From: Ferrimonas gelatinilytica
GTDB taxonomy: Bacteria; Pseudomonadota; Gammaproteobacteria; Enterobacterales; Shewanellaceae
Reading direction: 5' to 3'
Assembly: GCF_039544205.1 (NCBI RefSeq)
Contig: NZ_BAABLF010000013.1
Span: forward strand, 62,001 to 126,000
DNA: 64,000 nucleotides
The notes beneath the pieces were generated by a model. That model was not told where the DNA came from, did not search any database, and saw only the letters and a program-made list of their open reading frames with translations. Made by a program: the position numbers and the translations under genes. Below are positions 33,701 through 42,046 of the stretch, one piece after another; position 1 is the first letter of the stretch; each line of letters opens with the position of its first letter.

Positions 33701-34165
33701 TCATGACGCTTGCCCCTTCGCCAACTGTTGATTGACCTGGTCCAGGAGGGTCAGGCACTGCTGCCGAAGTTGCTCCAGGGCTGCCTTGTCCACATCGAAG
33801 CTGTCATAAAGGCAGCGGTGGGCCTCGAACAGCGGGGCCTGCAAGGCGCCGCCGGAATCGGTCAACACCACCCGTTTGGCACGCTCATCCTCAGGGTCCG
33901 GTTGACGGACCAGCAACCCCTTCTCCTCGAGGCGCTTGACGATCGGGGTGATGGTGCCGGGGTCCAGCCGGGTGCGCTGGGAGAGAACTTTGAGTGGCAC
34001 GCTGTCCTGCTGCCACAGTGCCAGCATCACCAGGAACTGCGGATAGGTGAGTCCAAAGGGGGCCAGCAGCGGCCGGTAGAGGCGGATCACCGCGTTGCTG
34101 GCGCTGTAGAGCGCGAAGCAGAGTTGGTTATCCAGGCTGGGCCGGTAGGGAGCATCACTTTTCAT
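33701..34165 (-). CDS. ohrR: Organic-hydroperoxide repressor, MarR family
   Basis: 154 aa. The sequence LDNQLCFALYSASNAVIRLYRPLL near the N-terminus is the OhrR hallmark in shortened view, and Cys16 (QLCFAL) is the peroxide-reactive residue. The winged helix-turn-helix follows (LKVLSQRTRLDPGTITPIVKRL) in the middle. Oxidation of the Cys by organic peroxide releases it from DNA. It is divergent from ohr, with two matching operator-like sequences between them. The start is MKSDAPYR; the 16 residues ahead lie in the operator region. Confidence 0.94.
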   Translation of the reverse strand: MKSDAPYRPSLDNQLCFALYSASNAVIRLYRPLLAPFGLTYPQFLVMLALWQQDSVPLKVLSQRTRLDPGTITPIVKRLEEKGLLVRQPDPEDERAKRVVLTDSGGALQAPLFEAHRCLYDSFDVDKAALEQLRQQCLTLLDQVNQQLAKGQAS

Positions 34166-34202
34166 GGGGTCAGTATATCCGCTCGGCCTGTCGCTGGAAA
34201 TA

Positions 34203-34275
34203 AGTTTGCGCACAAAGTAATTGCTTCACGCCCTCGTTCACAGTAGAGTATTTCCATCTACTTTGTGCGCAAACT
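34203..34275. promoter_or_regulatory. Twin OhrR-type operators between ohrR and ohr
   Basis: AGTTTGCGCACAAAGTA at 34203-34219 and its exact reverse complement at 34259-34275 form a perfect 17-bp inverted pair 39 bases apart. Each half is itself near-palindromic (TTTGnGCnCAAA). One lies near each gene, as expected for a repressor that controls itself and ohr. Confidence 0.75.
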
Positions 34276-34292
34276 AAAAGAGGGAGTGCCCC

Positions 34293-34709
34293 ATGGCGTT
34301 ATATACCGCCCGTGCCGAGGCGTCGGCTGGCCGTAACGGTCAGGCCCGCAGTGACGATGGCAAACTGGATCTTCAGCTCAACTACCCCAAGGCATTGGGT
34401 GGCAGTGGTGAGGGAACCAATCCGGAGCAGCTGTTTGCTGCCGGTTACGCGGCCTGCTTCTCCAATGCCGTGCTGTTCGTCGCCAAGGAGATGAGAGTAA
34501 AGCTCGACTCTGCGCCGGTGGCGGCAGAGGTCAGCCTGCTGTCACAGGAGGTCGGATTCGCCCTCGGTGTGGCACTGACGGTTACCCTGGCGCTGCCCCA
34601 GGCGGAGGCAGAGGCGTTGGTGGCCAAAGCTCACCAGGTGTGCCCATATTCCAATGCATTGCGTGGTAACGTGGACGTTGTCATTACAGTGAAAGGAGTC
34701 GAACAATGA
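34293..34709 (+). CDS. ohr: Organic hydroperoxide resistance protein
   Basis: 138 aa, an OsmC/Ohr-family thiol peroxidase of the cytosol. The reactive Cys55 (YAACFSNAV) and resolving Cys117 (QVCPYSNA) are present, as is the DDGKLDLQL strand region. It detoxifies lipid and other organic hydroperoxides. It is divergent from ohrR, and its 3' end overlaps the start of the following oxidoreductase by four bases, so both are probably induced together. Confidence 0.96.
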   Translation: MALYTARAEASAGRNGQARSDDGKLDLQLNYPKALGGSGEGTNPEQLFAAGYAACFSNAVLFVAKEMRVKLDSAPVAAEVSLLSQEVGFALGVALTVTLALPQAEAEALVAKAHQVCPYSNALRGNVDVVITVKGVEQ

Positions 34710-35710
34710 GTGAAGTCAGTCGTGGTTGGGTGCTGAAGCACTATCCCCAGGGAGTGCCGGATAAGGCCTGTGTCGCTTTGGAGTCCCAACCCTTGCCGGA
34801 ACTGGCGGAGGGACAACTGTTGATCCAGAACCGCTGGCTGTCGGTGGACCCTTACATGCGTGGCCGTATGACCCCGGTGAAAAGTTACGTTCCGCCCTTC
34901 GAGCTGGGTGAGGTGATGCAGGGCGGTGCCGTGGGGGAGGTGATCGCTTCCCGCCACCCGAAGTTTGCCGTGGGTGACAAGGTGCTGCATATGCTCGGCT
35001 GGCGTGACCTGGCCCTCAGCGATGGTAGCGGTGTCACACCGCTGCCCGCCAGTGGTGCGCCCCTGCAAAGCTACCTGGGGGTGCTGGGGCTAACCGGCCT
35101 TACCGCCTGGGCGGGGCTCAATCGTGTCGGCGAACTCAAGGCGGGGGATACCCTGTTCGTCTCCGGTGCCGCTGGCGCCGTGGGCTCTGTGGTGTGCCAG
35201 TTGGGTAAGCTTAAGGGGGCCAAAGTGATCGGCTCGGTCGGCAGCGACGAGAAAGCCCGCTACCTGACCGAGGAGCTGGGCGTCGATGGGGTGATCAACT
35301 ACAAGCGTGCCGACAATCTCCGTTCTGCCCTCGCCGAGCAGGCGCCGGAGGGGATCAGCTTCTATTTCGACAACGTCGGTGGCGATCACCTGGAGGCGGC
35401 CATCGCCAATATGCGCGACTTTGGTCAGCTGGTGATCTGCGGGATGATCGATCTGTACAACAGCGATGGTACCCGTCCGGGGCCCCGTAACCTGGCGGAG
35501 ATCATCCGTCGTCGCCTCCAGATCAAGGGGTTCATTGCCACGGATCATATGGCGGACTTCGGTGAGTTTGCCAAAGAGGTGGGCCAGGCGGTAGCCAAGG
35601 GACAGATCAAGGGGGAGGAGACGATCTACGAAGGGCTGGAGTCCGCCTTCGACGCCTTCCTGGGCCTGTTCAGCGGTGCCAATACCGGCAAGATGCTGGT
35701 CAAGTTGTGA
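34706..35710 (+). CDS. NADP-dependent MDR-family oxidoreductase (CurA-like)
   Basis: 334 aa, a zinc-independent medium-chain reductase of the leukotriene B4 dehydrogenase/CurA type, which reduces the double bond of enals and enones. Visible are the start WVLKHYPQGVP, the fold segment LSVDPYMRGRM, the cofactor loop SGAAGAVGSVVCQ and FYFDNVGGDHL. It is translationally coupled to ohr (ATGA overlap) after an AAAGGAG site. Reduction of reactive aldehydes formed from lipid peroxides would fit this operon, an inference. A dispersed repeat follows. Confidence 0.9.
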   Translation: MSEVSRGWVLKHYPQGVPDKACVALESQPLPELAEGQLLIQNRWLSVDPYMRGRMTPVKSYVPPFELGEVMQGGAVGEVIASRHPKFAVGDKVLHMLGWRDLALSDGSGVTPLPASGAPLQSYLGVLGLTGLTAWAGLNRVGELKAGDTLFVSGAAGAVGSVVCQLGKLKGAKVIGSVGSDEKARYLTEELGVDGVINYKRADNLRSALAEQAPEGISFYFDNVGGDHLEAAIANMRDFGQLVICGMIDLYNSDGTRPGPRNLAEIIRRRLQIKGFIATDHMADFGEFAKEVGQAVAKGQIKGEETIYEGLESAFDAFLGLFSGANTGKMLVKL

Positions 35711-35724
35711 GGCGGGGATGGGGT

Positions 35725-35938
35725 CTAAGTTCCTAGATCCTAGAACTTAGATCCTAGAACCTAAATGGCTGTTCCTAAATATGCTCCACTTTCGTGAAAG
35801 CTCGGGCTCCCTGGGCTTTGCTTCGGCTCTTAGGAACTAGGGCCTAGAACCGAGTTCCTAAGAGCTTTGTGCTCCACTGCATCAGGTTGCTCTCGCGAAC
35901 GGTAGGGTGTAGCACAATTCGGAACAGTTATTTAGAAC
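35725..35938. repeat. Dispersed intergenic repeat, copy B, with CTAG-rich tandem run
   Basis: Bases 35774-35938 are an inverted copy of the repeat at 19853-20023. The central palindrome is GCTCTTAGGAACT (from 35826) against AGTTCCTAAGAGC (to 35865). Directly before it, TAGATCCTAGAAC occurs twice (35734-35746 and 35748-35760, period 14). The palindrome arms differ from copy A at the same position on both sides (GGAAC for GTAAC), a compensatory change that suggests selected base pairing. Confidence 0.8.
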
Positions 35939-35962
35939 CCAGGATCGGGTACTTAATCCCAT

Positions 35963-35994
35963 AAAAAAGCCCGCCAAGTTGGCGGGCTTTTTTT
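35963..35994. terminator. Terminator of hemL (bidirectional)
   Basis: A6-GCCCGCC / GGCGGGC-T7 with a 5-base loop lies just before the hemL stop on the minus strand. Confidence 0.88.
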
Positions 35995-36007
35995 GTTACC
36001 GACAGGT

Positions 36008-37297
36008 TCAGTTTGCGGCGATCTTGGCCAGTACCCGGCCGGCAGCGGCGATGGTCGCCTCGATATCTTCGTCGCTGTGGGCCATGGAGAGGAAGCCGGC
36101 TTCGAAGGCGGAGGGCGCCAGGTTCACCCCCTCCTCCAACATGCCGTGGAAGAACGCCTTGAACTGCTCCATGTTGCAGCGGGAGACCTGCTCGAAGGTG
36201 GTGATCTGCGCCTCGTCACTGAAGAAGAGGCCAAACATGCCTCCGACCACGTTGATCGCTATGGGAACGCCGGCCGCTTTGGCCTGGGCCTGGATCCCTT
36301 CCGCCAGTTTACGGGTCTTGGCGGCCAGCTCCTCGTACAGGCCCGGTTGCTGCAACACTTCCAGTTGGGCCAGGCCCGCCGCCATGGCAACCGGGTTACC
36401 GGACAGGGTGCCCGCCTGGTAGACCGGGCCGTTGGGGGCCAGGTGTGCCATCACATCAGCGCGACCACCAAAGGCGCCCACCGGCATGCCACCGCCGATC
36501 ACCTTGCCCAGGCAGACCAGATCCGGCTTGATGCCGTAGTGACCGTGGGCGCCATCCAGGGCGACGCGGAAGCCGGTCATCACCTCGTCGATGATCAATA
36601 GCGCGCCGTGCTGGTCGCACAGCTCGCGCAACCCTTCGAGGAAGCCGGGTACCGGCGGGATGCAGTTCATGTTACCCGCGACCGGCTCCAGGATGATCGC
36701 GCCGATCTCTCCGGGGTAGGCTTCGAACAGAGCTTTTACCGAGTCCAGCTTGTTGTAGTCGGCGGTCAGGGTGTGCTTGGCAAAATCCGCCGGTACGCCG
36801 GGGCTGGTGGGCTCACCGAAGGTAAGCATGCCGGAGCCGGCTTTTACCAGAAGGCAATCGGCATGGCCGTGGTAGCAGCCTTCAAACTTGATGAACTTGT
36901 CACGGCCGGTGAAGCCCCGGGCCAGGCGCAGGGCGGACATGGTGGCTTCGGTGCCGGAGTTCACCATACGAACCTGCTCGACGCTGGGCAGCAGCTTGCA
37001 GATCAGCTCCGCCATCTCCACTTCGGCAGCAGTCGGGGCGCCGAAGGAGAGTCCCTTGTGGGCCGCTTCAATGACCGCATTGCGGATGCTGTCGTGGTTG
37101 TGGCCCAGGATCATCGGGCCCCAGGAGCCGACGTAATCGATGTAGCGGTTGCCGTCGACATCAAACAGGTAAGCGCCATCGGCGCTGTCGATAAACAGCG
37201 GGGTGCCGCCGACCCCTTTGAAGGCACGTACCGGTGAGTTGACGCCACCGGGGATGGTCTGCTGGGCCTGGTCAAACAGAGTTTCGCTGCGAGTCAT
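36008..37297 (-). CDS. hemL: Glutamate-1-semialdehyde 2,1-aminomutase
   Basis: 429 aa, a PLP enzyme of the class III aminotransferase fold. It converts glutamate-1-semialdehyde to 5-aminolevulinate in C5 haem synthesis. Typical blocks are PGGVNSPVRAFKGVGG, NSGTEATMSALRLARG, the IIDEVMTGFRVA acidic pocket, and the PLP lysine in CLGKVIGGGMPVGAFGG. The start is MTRSETLF; the ORF extends further upstream without family similarity. It is transcribed alone, downstream of pyrBI. Confidence 0.96.
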   Translation of the reverse strand: MTRSETLFDQAQQTIPGGVNSPVRAFKGVGGTPLFIDSADGAYLFDVDGNRYIDYVGSWGPMILGHNHDSIRNAVIEAAHKGLSFGAPTAAEVEMAELICKLLPSVEQVRMVNSGTEATMSALRLARGFTGRDKFIKFEGCYHGHADCLLVKAGSGMLTFGEPTSPGVPADFAKHTLTADYNKLDSVKALFEAYPGEIGAIILEPVAGNMNCIPPVPGFLEGLRELCDQHGALLIIDEVMTGFRVALDGAHGHYGIKPDLVCLGKVIGGGMPVGAFGGRADVMAHLAPNGPVYQAGTLSGNPVAMAAGLAQLEVLQQPGLYEELAAKTRKLAEGIQAQAKAAGVPIAINVVGGMFGLFFSDEAQITTFEQVSRCNMEQFKAFFHGMLEEGVNLAPSAFEAGFLSMAHSDEDIEATIAAAGRVLAKIAAN

Positions 37298-37465
37298 GGG
37301 TTTTCCTTGATCCTGTTGGCCCTGAGGCCGAATACGGGCACCGTTGCGGTTTGGGGATGCCCGGAAGGTTGAATTCCAGTGAGGGGAGGGTGGCATTTTG
37401 TGATGGGGTTGATCAAGAGGGGTGGATCACAGCGGGATGAAAAGCATTCGGTGAGGGTCAAGTAA

Positions 37466-37493
37466 CCCCGGCTCACCCATGGTGTGGCCGGGG
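37466..37493 (-). terminator. Possible terminator of pyrBI
   Basis: A GC-rich stem CCCCGGC / GCCGGGG with inner CACC / GGTG pairing has only a poor T-run on the minus strand. Confidence 0.35.
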
Positions 37494-37500
37494 GCAGGGA

Positions 37501-37965
37501 TCAGCGCCGTTCGGTCATGATCTCGCGGGAGAAGCTCTTTTCGCAGTAATGACACTTGAGCCGGATCGCTTCCCCCTTCTGGCTGACGGTGAAGCGGGTG
37601 CTTACCGGTTCGCTGTGGGTGATGCAGTTGCTGTTGGGGCACTGAAAGACACCGCGGATCTGCTCCGGCAGGGAGAGCTGCAGCTTGCGAGTCACCTCGT
37701 AGTTCTCGATCTGGTTGACGGTGCAGTTCGGGGCCAGCAGCGCCAACTGATTGGCCAAGTCTTCGTCGATAAAGAGGTTCTCGATCTTGATCAGGTCCTT
37801 GCTGCCCTGGGCTGAGGAGGGCAGGTTGAGGCCGATGGTGATGCGATTTTCCGACTTATGCAGTTGAAACAGGCGCAGCACCTTGATGCCCGAATGGGCG
37901 GGGATGTGATCGATGACGGAGCCGTTCTTGATCGCCTCGACCTGAAGTTGATTCTCTTTGCGCAT
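37501..37965 (-). CDS. pyrI: Aspartate carbamoyltransferase regulatory chain
   Basis: 154 aa, the zinc-containing regulatory subunit that binds CTP/ATP and assembles with PyrB. The N-terminal allosteric domain (IPAHSGIKVLRLFQLH) is followed by the zinc domain with four Cys: CPNSNC, then CHYC after 23-24 residues. It sits 11 bases downstream of pyrB in the same operon. Confidence 0.97.
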   Translation of the reverse strand: MRKENQLQVEAIKNGSVIDHIPAHSGIKVLRLFQLHKSENRITIGLNLPSSAQGSKDLIKIENLFIDEDLANQLALLAPNCTVNQIENYEVTRKLQLSLPEQIRGVFQCPNSNCITHSEPVSTRFTVSQKGEAIRLKCHYCEKSFSREIMTERR

Positions 37966-37976
37966 GACCGGGCTCC

Positions 37977-38900
37977 TTATCCGTTCAATACCAGGCTCAA
38001 CAGCGCCTGGCGTGCATAGATGCCGTTTTCCGCCTGCTGGAAGTAGTAGGCATAGGGGGTGCTGTCGACGTCGGTGGTGATCTCATCCACCCGGGGCAGG
38101 GGATGCAGCACCTTGAGGTTGTCGCGGGCGTTCTCCAGCACCTTGGCGGTCAGGACATAGGCAGATTTGACATGGGCGTACTCCGACTCGTCGAAGCGCT
38201 CCTTCTGTACCCGGGTCATGTAGAGGATATCCAGCTCGGGGATCACCGCGTCCATGTTGTTGAGCTGATGGTAGCGGATGCCGGCCTCGTCCAGCTCCTC
38301 ACACAGGTAATCCGGCATCGCCAGTACCTCCGGTGCGATGAAGTAGAAGGTGATGTTGTCGAACTTGGAGAGCGCCTGGGTCAGGGAGTGGACGGTGCGT
38401 CCGTACTTGAGATCACCGACGAAGGCGACGTTGAGGTTATCCAGCCGACCCTGGGTTTCGTAGATGGAGAACAGGTCCAGTAGAGTCTGGGAGGGGTGCT
38501 GGTTGGCCCCGTCGCCACCGTTGATGATGGGGACGCCGTTGGAGTACTCCGCTGCCAAACGGGCGGCGCCCTCCTGGGGGTGGCGCATGACGAAGGCATC
38601 CACGTAGGAGCTGATCACCTGTACCGAGTCGGAGAGGGTTTCGCCTTTTTTCGCCAGCGAAGTGTTGCCGCCGTTGTCGAAGCCGATGATGCTGCCGCCA
38701 AGGCGCTGGACGGCGGTTTCAAAGGAGAGCCGGGTACGGGTGGAGGGCTCGAAGAAGCAGCTGGCGATCACCTTGTTTTTGAGAAGGGTGGGGTCCGGCT
38801 CTGCTTTGAGCCGTCCGGCGGTTTCGATAATAAGCTCCAGTTCGGAACGGGTCAGTTCCGGGATGGAGATGATGTGCTTTCGGTATAACGAACTCGCCAT
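37977..38900 (-). CDS. pyrB: Aspartate carbamoyltransferase catalytic chain
   Basis: 307 aa, the first committed enzyme of pyrimidine synthesis, which joins carbamoyl phosphate and aspartate. The signature FEPSTRTRLSFETA holds the phosphate-binding residues. HPQEGAARLA and the aspartate-loop region TRVQKERFDESEY, with HPLPRVDEI, are all intact. Expression is likely set by the leader peptide and attenuator immediately upstream. Confidence 0.97.
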   Translation of the reverse strand: MASSLYRKHIISIPELTRSELELIIETAGRLKAEPDPTLLKNKVIASCFFEPSTRTRLSFETAVQRLGGSIIGFDNGGNTSLAKKGETLSDSVQVISSYVDAFVMRHPQEGAARLAAEYSNGVPIINGGDGANQHPSQTLLDLFSIYETQGRLDNLNVAFVGDLKYGRTVHSLTQALSKFDNITFYFIAPEVLAMPDYLCEELDEAGIRYHQLNNMDAVIPELDILYMTRVQKERFDESEYAHVKSAYVLTAKVLENARDNLKVLHPLPRVDEITTDVDSTPYAYYFQQAENGIYARQALLSLVLNG

Positions 38901-38939
38901 GACACCTTCCCTCGTGGCTATGGGTACAAACAGCTTTCG

Positions 38940-38964
38940 AAAAAAAGCCTCCGAAAGGAGGCTT
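38940..38964 (-). terminator. Attenuator of pyrBI
   Basis: GCCTCC-TTTC-GGAGGC (minus-strand sense) is followed by seven Ts, 40 bases before the pyrB start and only a few bases after the leader-peptide stop. Confidence 0.8.
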
Positions 38965-38970
38965 CATTCA

Positions 38971-39042
38971 TCAGTCGAACGGCAACAGCGGCGCCTTGCC
39001 CTTTGGGCGGCATTGAACGGATTGAGCGGTGCTGTCTTTCAT
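38971..39042 (-). CDS. pyrL: pyrBI leader peptide
   Basis: A 23-codon ORF (starts MKDSTAQSV, ends PLLPFD) whose stop falls seven bases before the attenuator stem. In the enteric pyrBI model a translating ribosome close behind polymerase prevents hairpin formation when UTP is low. Placement matches. Sequence is unrelated to E. coli PyrL, the U-rich pause tract is not obvious, and the Shine-Dalgarno is weak, so I rate it moderate. Confidence 0.55.
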   Translation of the reverse strand: MKDSTAQSVQCRPKGKAPLLPFD

Positions 39043-39072
39043 GGCCGGTTCGAACTGGGTAAATTTGGCAAA

Positions 39073-39100
39073 ATTATACCCCCATTTGCCTATGGCGCAA
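39073..39100 (-). promoter_or_regulatory. pyrBI promoter
   Basis: On the minus strand TTGCGC (39100-39095), a 16-base spacer and a perfect TATAAT (39078-39073) place the start of transcription about 25 bases before the leader ORF. Confidence 0.55.
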
Positions 39101-39169
39101 GCCGATGCAAGCCAGGGGAAATCCCTGATTGTTCAGCCGAACGGCCACAGTTTCCCCAGGGGTTGCGGG

Positions 39170-40840
39170 CTATATCTGCTCGGTGCGGAAATAGCGATGC
39201 AGGGCAGCCCAGCTGATCAGTCCCACCGGCGTATCGGGGTGTTTATGGTAGATGTAGACCATGCCGGTGCGTTTGGGCTCCAGCAGACGGTAGACCTCGG
39301 CCAAGGATGCGGTATCCGGCAGGCCGGGCAGGGGTTCCCGTTTCAGGGGACTGCCAGGATGATCGGCGAAGTCGTTACGCAGGGTGATAAGAGATTGCCC
39401 CTCCTCAGTGGCCATCAGCAGCCGGCTCCCCTCGGCCTGATTCAGCAACGCCAGCTGCTCCACTTCGGAGAGGCCGGGACGCACCGCCACCAGGTCTTGG
39501 TCCATCAGGCTCAGTACCCCGGTTCTCTGCAATACCTGCTCCAGCGGCGGCACCTTGTAGGGCAGCCCCATGATATCCAGCTGGCGCAGGAAGATCGCCT
39601 GAGCCCCCAGTCCCTGTTGCGCCACCAGGAAGGCGGGCAGGGTGACCATCAGGAAGGGAACGATGACGCTGGCGTTATCCGTCAGCTCCACCAGGGCCAT
39701 CAATGACGCCAACGGGGCGCTGAGACAGACCCCCATCATGGCGGTCATGGTGATGGCGGCGTAGAGCCCGTGATACTCGCTCACCTGAGGAAGAAGCGGT
39801 GAGAGGATCACCACCAGCAGGGCACCGAGCAGGGCGCCGATCCCATATAGGGGGCCAATAAGACCGCCGGGGATCCCCAGCCCCAGGGCGGCGATGGTCA
39901 GTATCACCTTGCCCAGCAGCAGGGTGCCCACCAGGGGCAAACTGATCTCTGCGCTGTGGGAGAGCAGCACTACCGCTTCCTCACCTCCCAGTGCACCGGG
40001 GATCAGCACCCCAACCAGGGCAGTGATGGTGCCCGCCAGCAGGAAACGCAGCCATAGCGGCCACGGAGCACTCACCCGGGTGGTACCGAGCAGGGCGCGG
40101 TTGAACAGGGCAGCCACGCAGCCCACCACCAGGCCAAACAGGATCAGGGTGGGGTAGTGCTCCAGTGGCATCCGCAACAGCTCCAGCTGGTCGTACATAT
40201 GGTGCTCGCCGACGATGGCGCGATAGATCACGGCGCCGGTGATGGCCGAGATGGTGATGGGCAGGATGTAGTGGATCTTGTAGTCCCGAAGCACCACCTC
40301 CAGGACAAAGAGCACTCCGGCGATGGGAGTATTGAAAATGGCGGCGATCCCCGCGGCGATGCCGCAGGAGGAGAGGATCCGCATGGTGTTGTCCGGCAGA
40401 TCCCAACGCTTGGTGATCATGGTTGCGGCGGAGGCGCCGATATGGACCGCCGGCCCCTCTTTACCCACGGAGAAGCCCGTAGCCAGGGCCACAACGGCGT
40501 AAAAGAACTGGCTGACCCCGGAGCCCAGGGGCAGGCGTCCGTAGTGGCATTTGATCCGGTGGATGACGTAGGCGATCCCCATCCGACGGTACGACGCCTT
40601 GGAGTGGCTGATCAGTTGATGGATAACCGCGGCTCCGGCGATGGGCAATGCGATTCGCATCCACAGCGGGAGCTGGGTAAAATCGTCCGACTCGACCCAA
40701 AGCAGGGTCTGCAAACCGGTAATGGCGAATTTGAACAGGACGATCAGACCGCTGGCAAGTAATCCCACCAGCAGCGCCAGCAGGCAAAGTTGCAGGCTGA
40801 TCCTGGGGTTGGATAGGCGAAACTTGTGCTCTGTGATCAT
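39170..40840 (-). CDS. ClC-family chloride channel/transporter
   Basis: 556 aa. A ClC membrane core of about 430 residues bears the chloride-selectivity motifs GSGVSQF (GSGIP-like), GKEGPAVHIG (GREGP-like) and GIPGGLIGPLYGIG (GxFxP-like). A soluble C-terminal domain of about 110 residues resembles a CBS pair (LVAVRPGLSEVEQLALL...GMVYIYHKHPDTPVG). The gating Glu in GKEGP is kept, and H+/Cl- exchange or channel function cannot be separated by eye. E. coli ClcA (473 aa) lacks the CBS part. In E. coli clcA is also close to hemL and erpA. Confidence 0.92.
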   Translation of the reverse strand: MITEHKFRLSNPRISLQLCLLALLVGLLASGLIVLFKFAITGLQTLLWVESDDFTQLPLWMRIALPIAGAAVIHQLISHSKASYRRMGIAYVIHRIKCHYGRLPLGSGVSQFFYAVVALATGFSVGKEGPAVHIGASAATMITKRWDLPDNTMRILSSCGIAAGIAAIFNTPIAGVLFVLEVVLRDYKIHYILPITISAITGAVIYRAIVGEHHMYDQLELLRMPLEHYPTLILFGLVVGCVAALFNRALLGTTRVSAPWPLWLRFLLAGTITALVGVLIPGALGGEEAVVLLSHSAEISLPLVGTLLLGKVILTIAALGLGIPGGLIGPLYGIGALLGALLVVILSPLLPQVSEYHGLYAAITMTAMMGVCLSAPLASLMALVELTDNASVIVPFLMVTLPAFLVAQQGLGAQAIFLRQLDIMGLPYKVPPLEQVLQRTGVLSLMDQDLVAVRPGLSEVEQLALLNQAEGSRLLMATEEGQSLITLRNDFADHPGSPLKREPLPGLPDTASLAEVYRLLEPKRTGMVYIYHKHPDTPVGLISWAALHRYFRTEQI

Positions 40841-40902
40841 CTCTGCATCGTTCGGTGACCCATGGCAGTAAGCTTATCATCTGGAAATAGAAGAAAACTA
40901 AT

Positions 40903-41643
40903 ATGATCCAATATTTACGTCACCGGGCCCATGCCCTGGCTGCCTGGGAAAGGCAGCTCAACCCCCGCGGTAGCGTGCTCGGTGGGTTACTGTTGCTGGC
41001 CCTGCTCAGTGGCGCGGGCTTGCAACGCCTGAGTCAGTGGAGCATGGGCCAGCAGTTTGCCGAGCTTCAGAATGCCCAGGAGCAGTGGCAGCAGCAGAAG
41101 CTCGAGTTGGAGAAACAGCGAGCGGCGCTGGAGCTGGAGCTAAAGATGGAGCAGCAGAGCCAGCAGGAGACCCGGGCGCTGATGGCACATCAGCGGGAGC
41201 AGATGAACGTGCTGGAGCGGGAGCTGACCTTCTACCGCAGCATCATGGCACCGGAGCAGACCGCCGATGGGGTCTTCGTGCATGACCTGGTACTGGATGA
41301 AACCGCCAACCCGCAGCGCTTCCGGCTCCGACTGGTGCTGACCCAGCAGAAGGTGCGTAAGCGCTTTGCCAGGGGCAGTGTGAGCCTGAATATTGAGGGT
41401 ACGCTGGCAGGAAAACCCCACAGTATCCCGGTGCAGGAGGAGAGTCTTCCGTTCGGTTTTCGCTATTTCCAGCAGTTGGAAAGCGAAGTTATCTTTCCGG
41501 ATGGCTTTTTCCCGGAGGAGTTGACGGTGCAGATCCGATTGCCCTCAGGCTCCGGTCAGAGTGCTGCCCGTGGCGCCAGCCGCTACCCTGTGTCCGAGTT
41601 GATCAGTGAGACCGCCCTCCAAAGGCTGAAGGAGAAAGCTTGA
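40903..41643 (+). CDS. DUF6776-like membrane protein with coiled coil
   Basis: 246 aa: one N-terminal transmembrane helix (about residues 25-45), a Gln/Glu-rich coiled coil (about 50-110, EQWQQQKLELEKQRAALELE) and a C-terminal beta domain with RFRLRLVLTQQK and LPFGFRYFQQLE. It sits directly before erpA, an arrangement known in Pseudomonas for this uncharacterised family. A bactofilin gene that often separates them is missing here. Envelope-related function is a guess. Confidence 0.78.
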   Translation: MIQYLRHRAHALAAWERQLNPRGSVLGGLLLLALLSGAGLQRLSQWSMGQQFAELQNAQEQWQQQKLELEKQRAALELELKMEQQSQQETRALMAHQREQMNVLERELTFYRSIMAPEQTADGVFVHDLVLDETANPQRFRLRLVLTQQKVRKRFARGSVSLNIEGTLAGKPHSIPVQEESLPFGFRYFQQLESEVIFPDGFFPEELTVQIRLPSGSGQSAARGASRYPVSELISETALQRLKEKA

Positions 41644-41695
41644 ATGCTTTAGTCGGGTATTGGATAATCGCCCGGTCCAAGATTGAGAGGTAATC

Positions 41696-42046
41696 ATGAC
41701 TGCTGCCGTTGAACAAGCCATGCCGATTGAGTTTTCCGATGCCGCTGCCGCCAAAGTGAAGGCGCTGCTGGAGGAGGAGGAGAATCCGCATCTGAAGCTG
41801 CGAGTCTATGTCACCGGCGGCGGTTGCTCCGGATTCCAGTATGGCTTTACCTTCGATGAGAAAGTTAATGAAGGGGACTTCACCATCGAGAAGTCCGGCG
41901 TAACCCTGCTGGTGGATGCCATGAGCCTGCAGTACCTGGTGGGTGGTGAGGTGGATTACACCGAGGGATTGGAGGGTAGCCGTTTCTTCGTCAGCAACCC
42001 CAACGCAACCTCAACCTGTGGTTGCGGCGCCTCCTTCTCCGTCTGA
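41696..42046 (+). CDS. erpA: Iron-sulfur cluster insertion protein
   Basis: 116 aa, A-type carrier that delivers Fe-S clusters to apoproteins, including the isoprenoid enzymes IspG and IspH. The three ligand cysteines are present as VTGGGCSGFQYGF and, near the C-terminus, STCGCGASF. It starts at ATG after GAGAGG and is followed by a hairpin. Often essential in respiring gammaproteobacteria. Confidence 0.97.
   Translation: MTAAVEQAMPIEFSDAAAAKVKALLEEEENPHLKLRVYVTGGGCSGFQYGFTFDEKVNEGDFTIEKSGVTLLVDAMSLQYLVGGEVDYTEGLEGSRFFVSNPNATSTCGCGASFSV

Noticed and set aside
35725..35938. CRISPR array
   Set aside because: The short tandem words have no regular repeat-spacer pattern and no cas gene is near.
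36008..37396. Longer N-terminus for hemL
   Set aside because: The 33 additional residues lack family similarity and a ribosome site.
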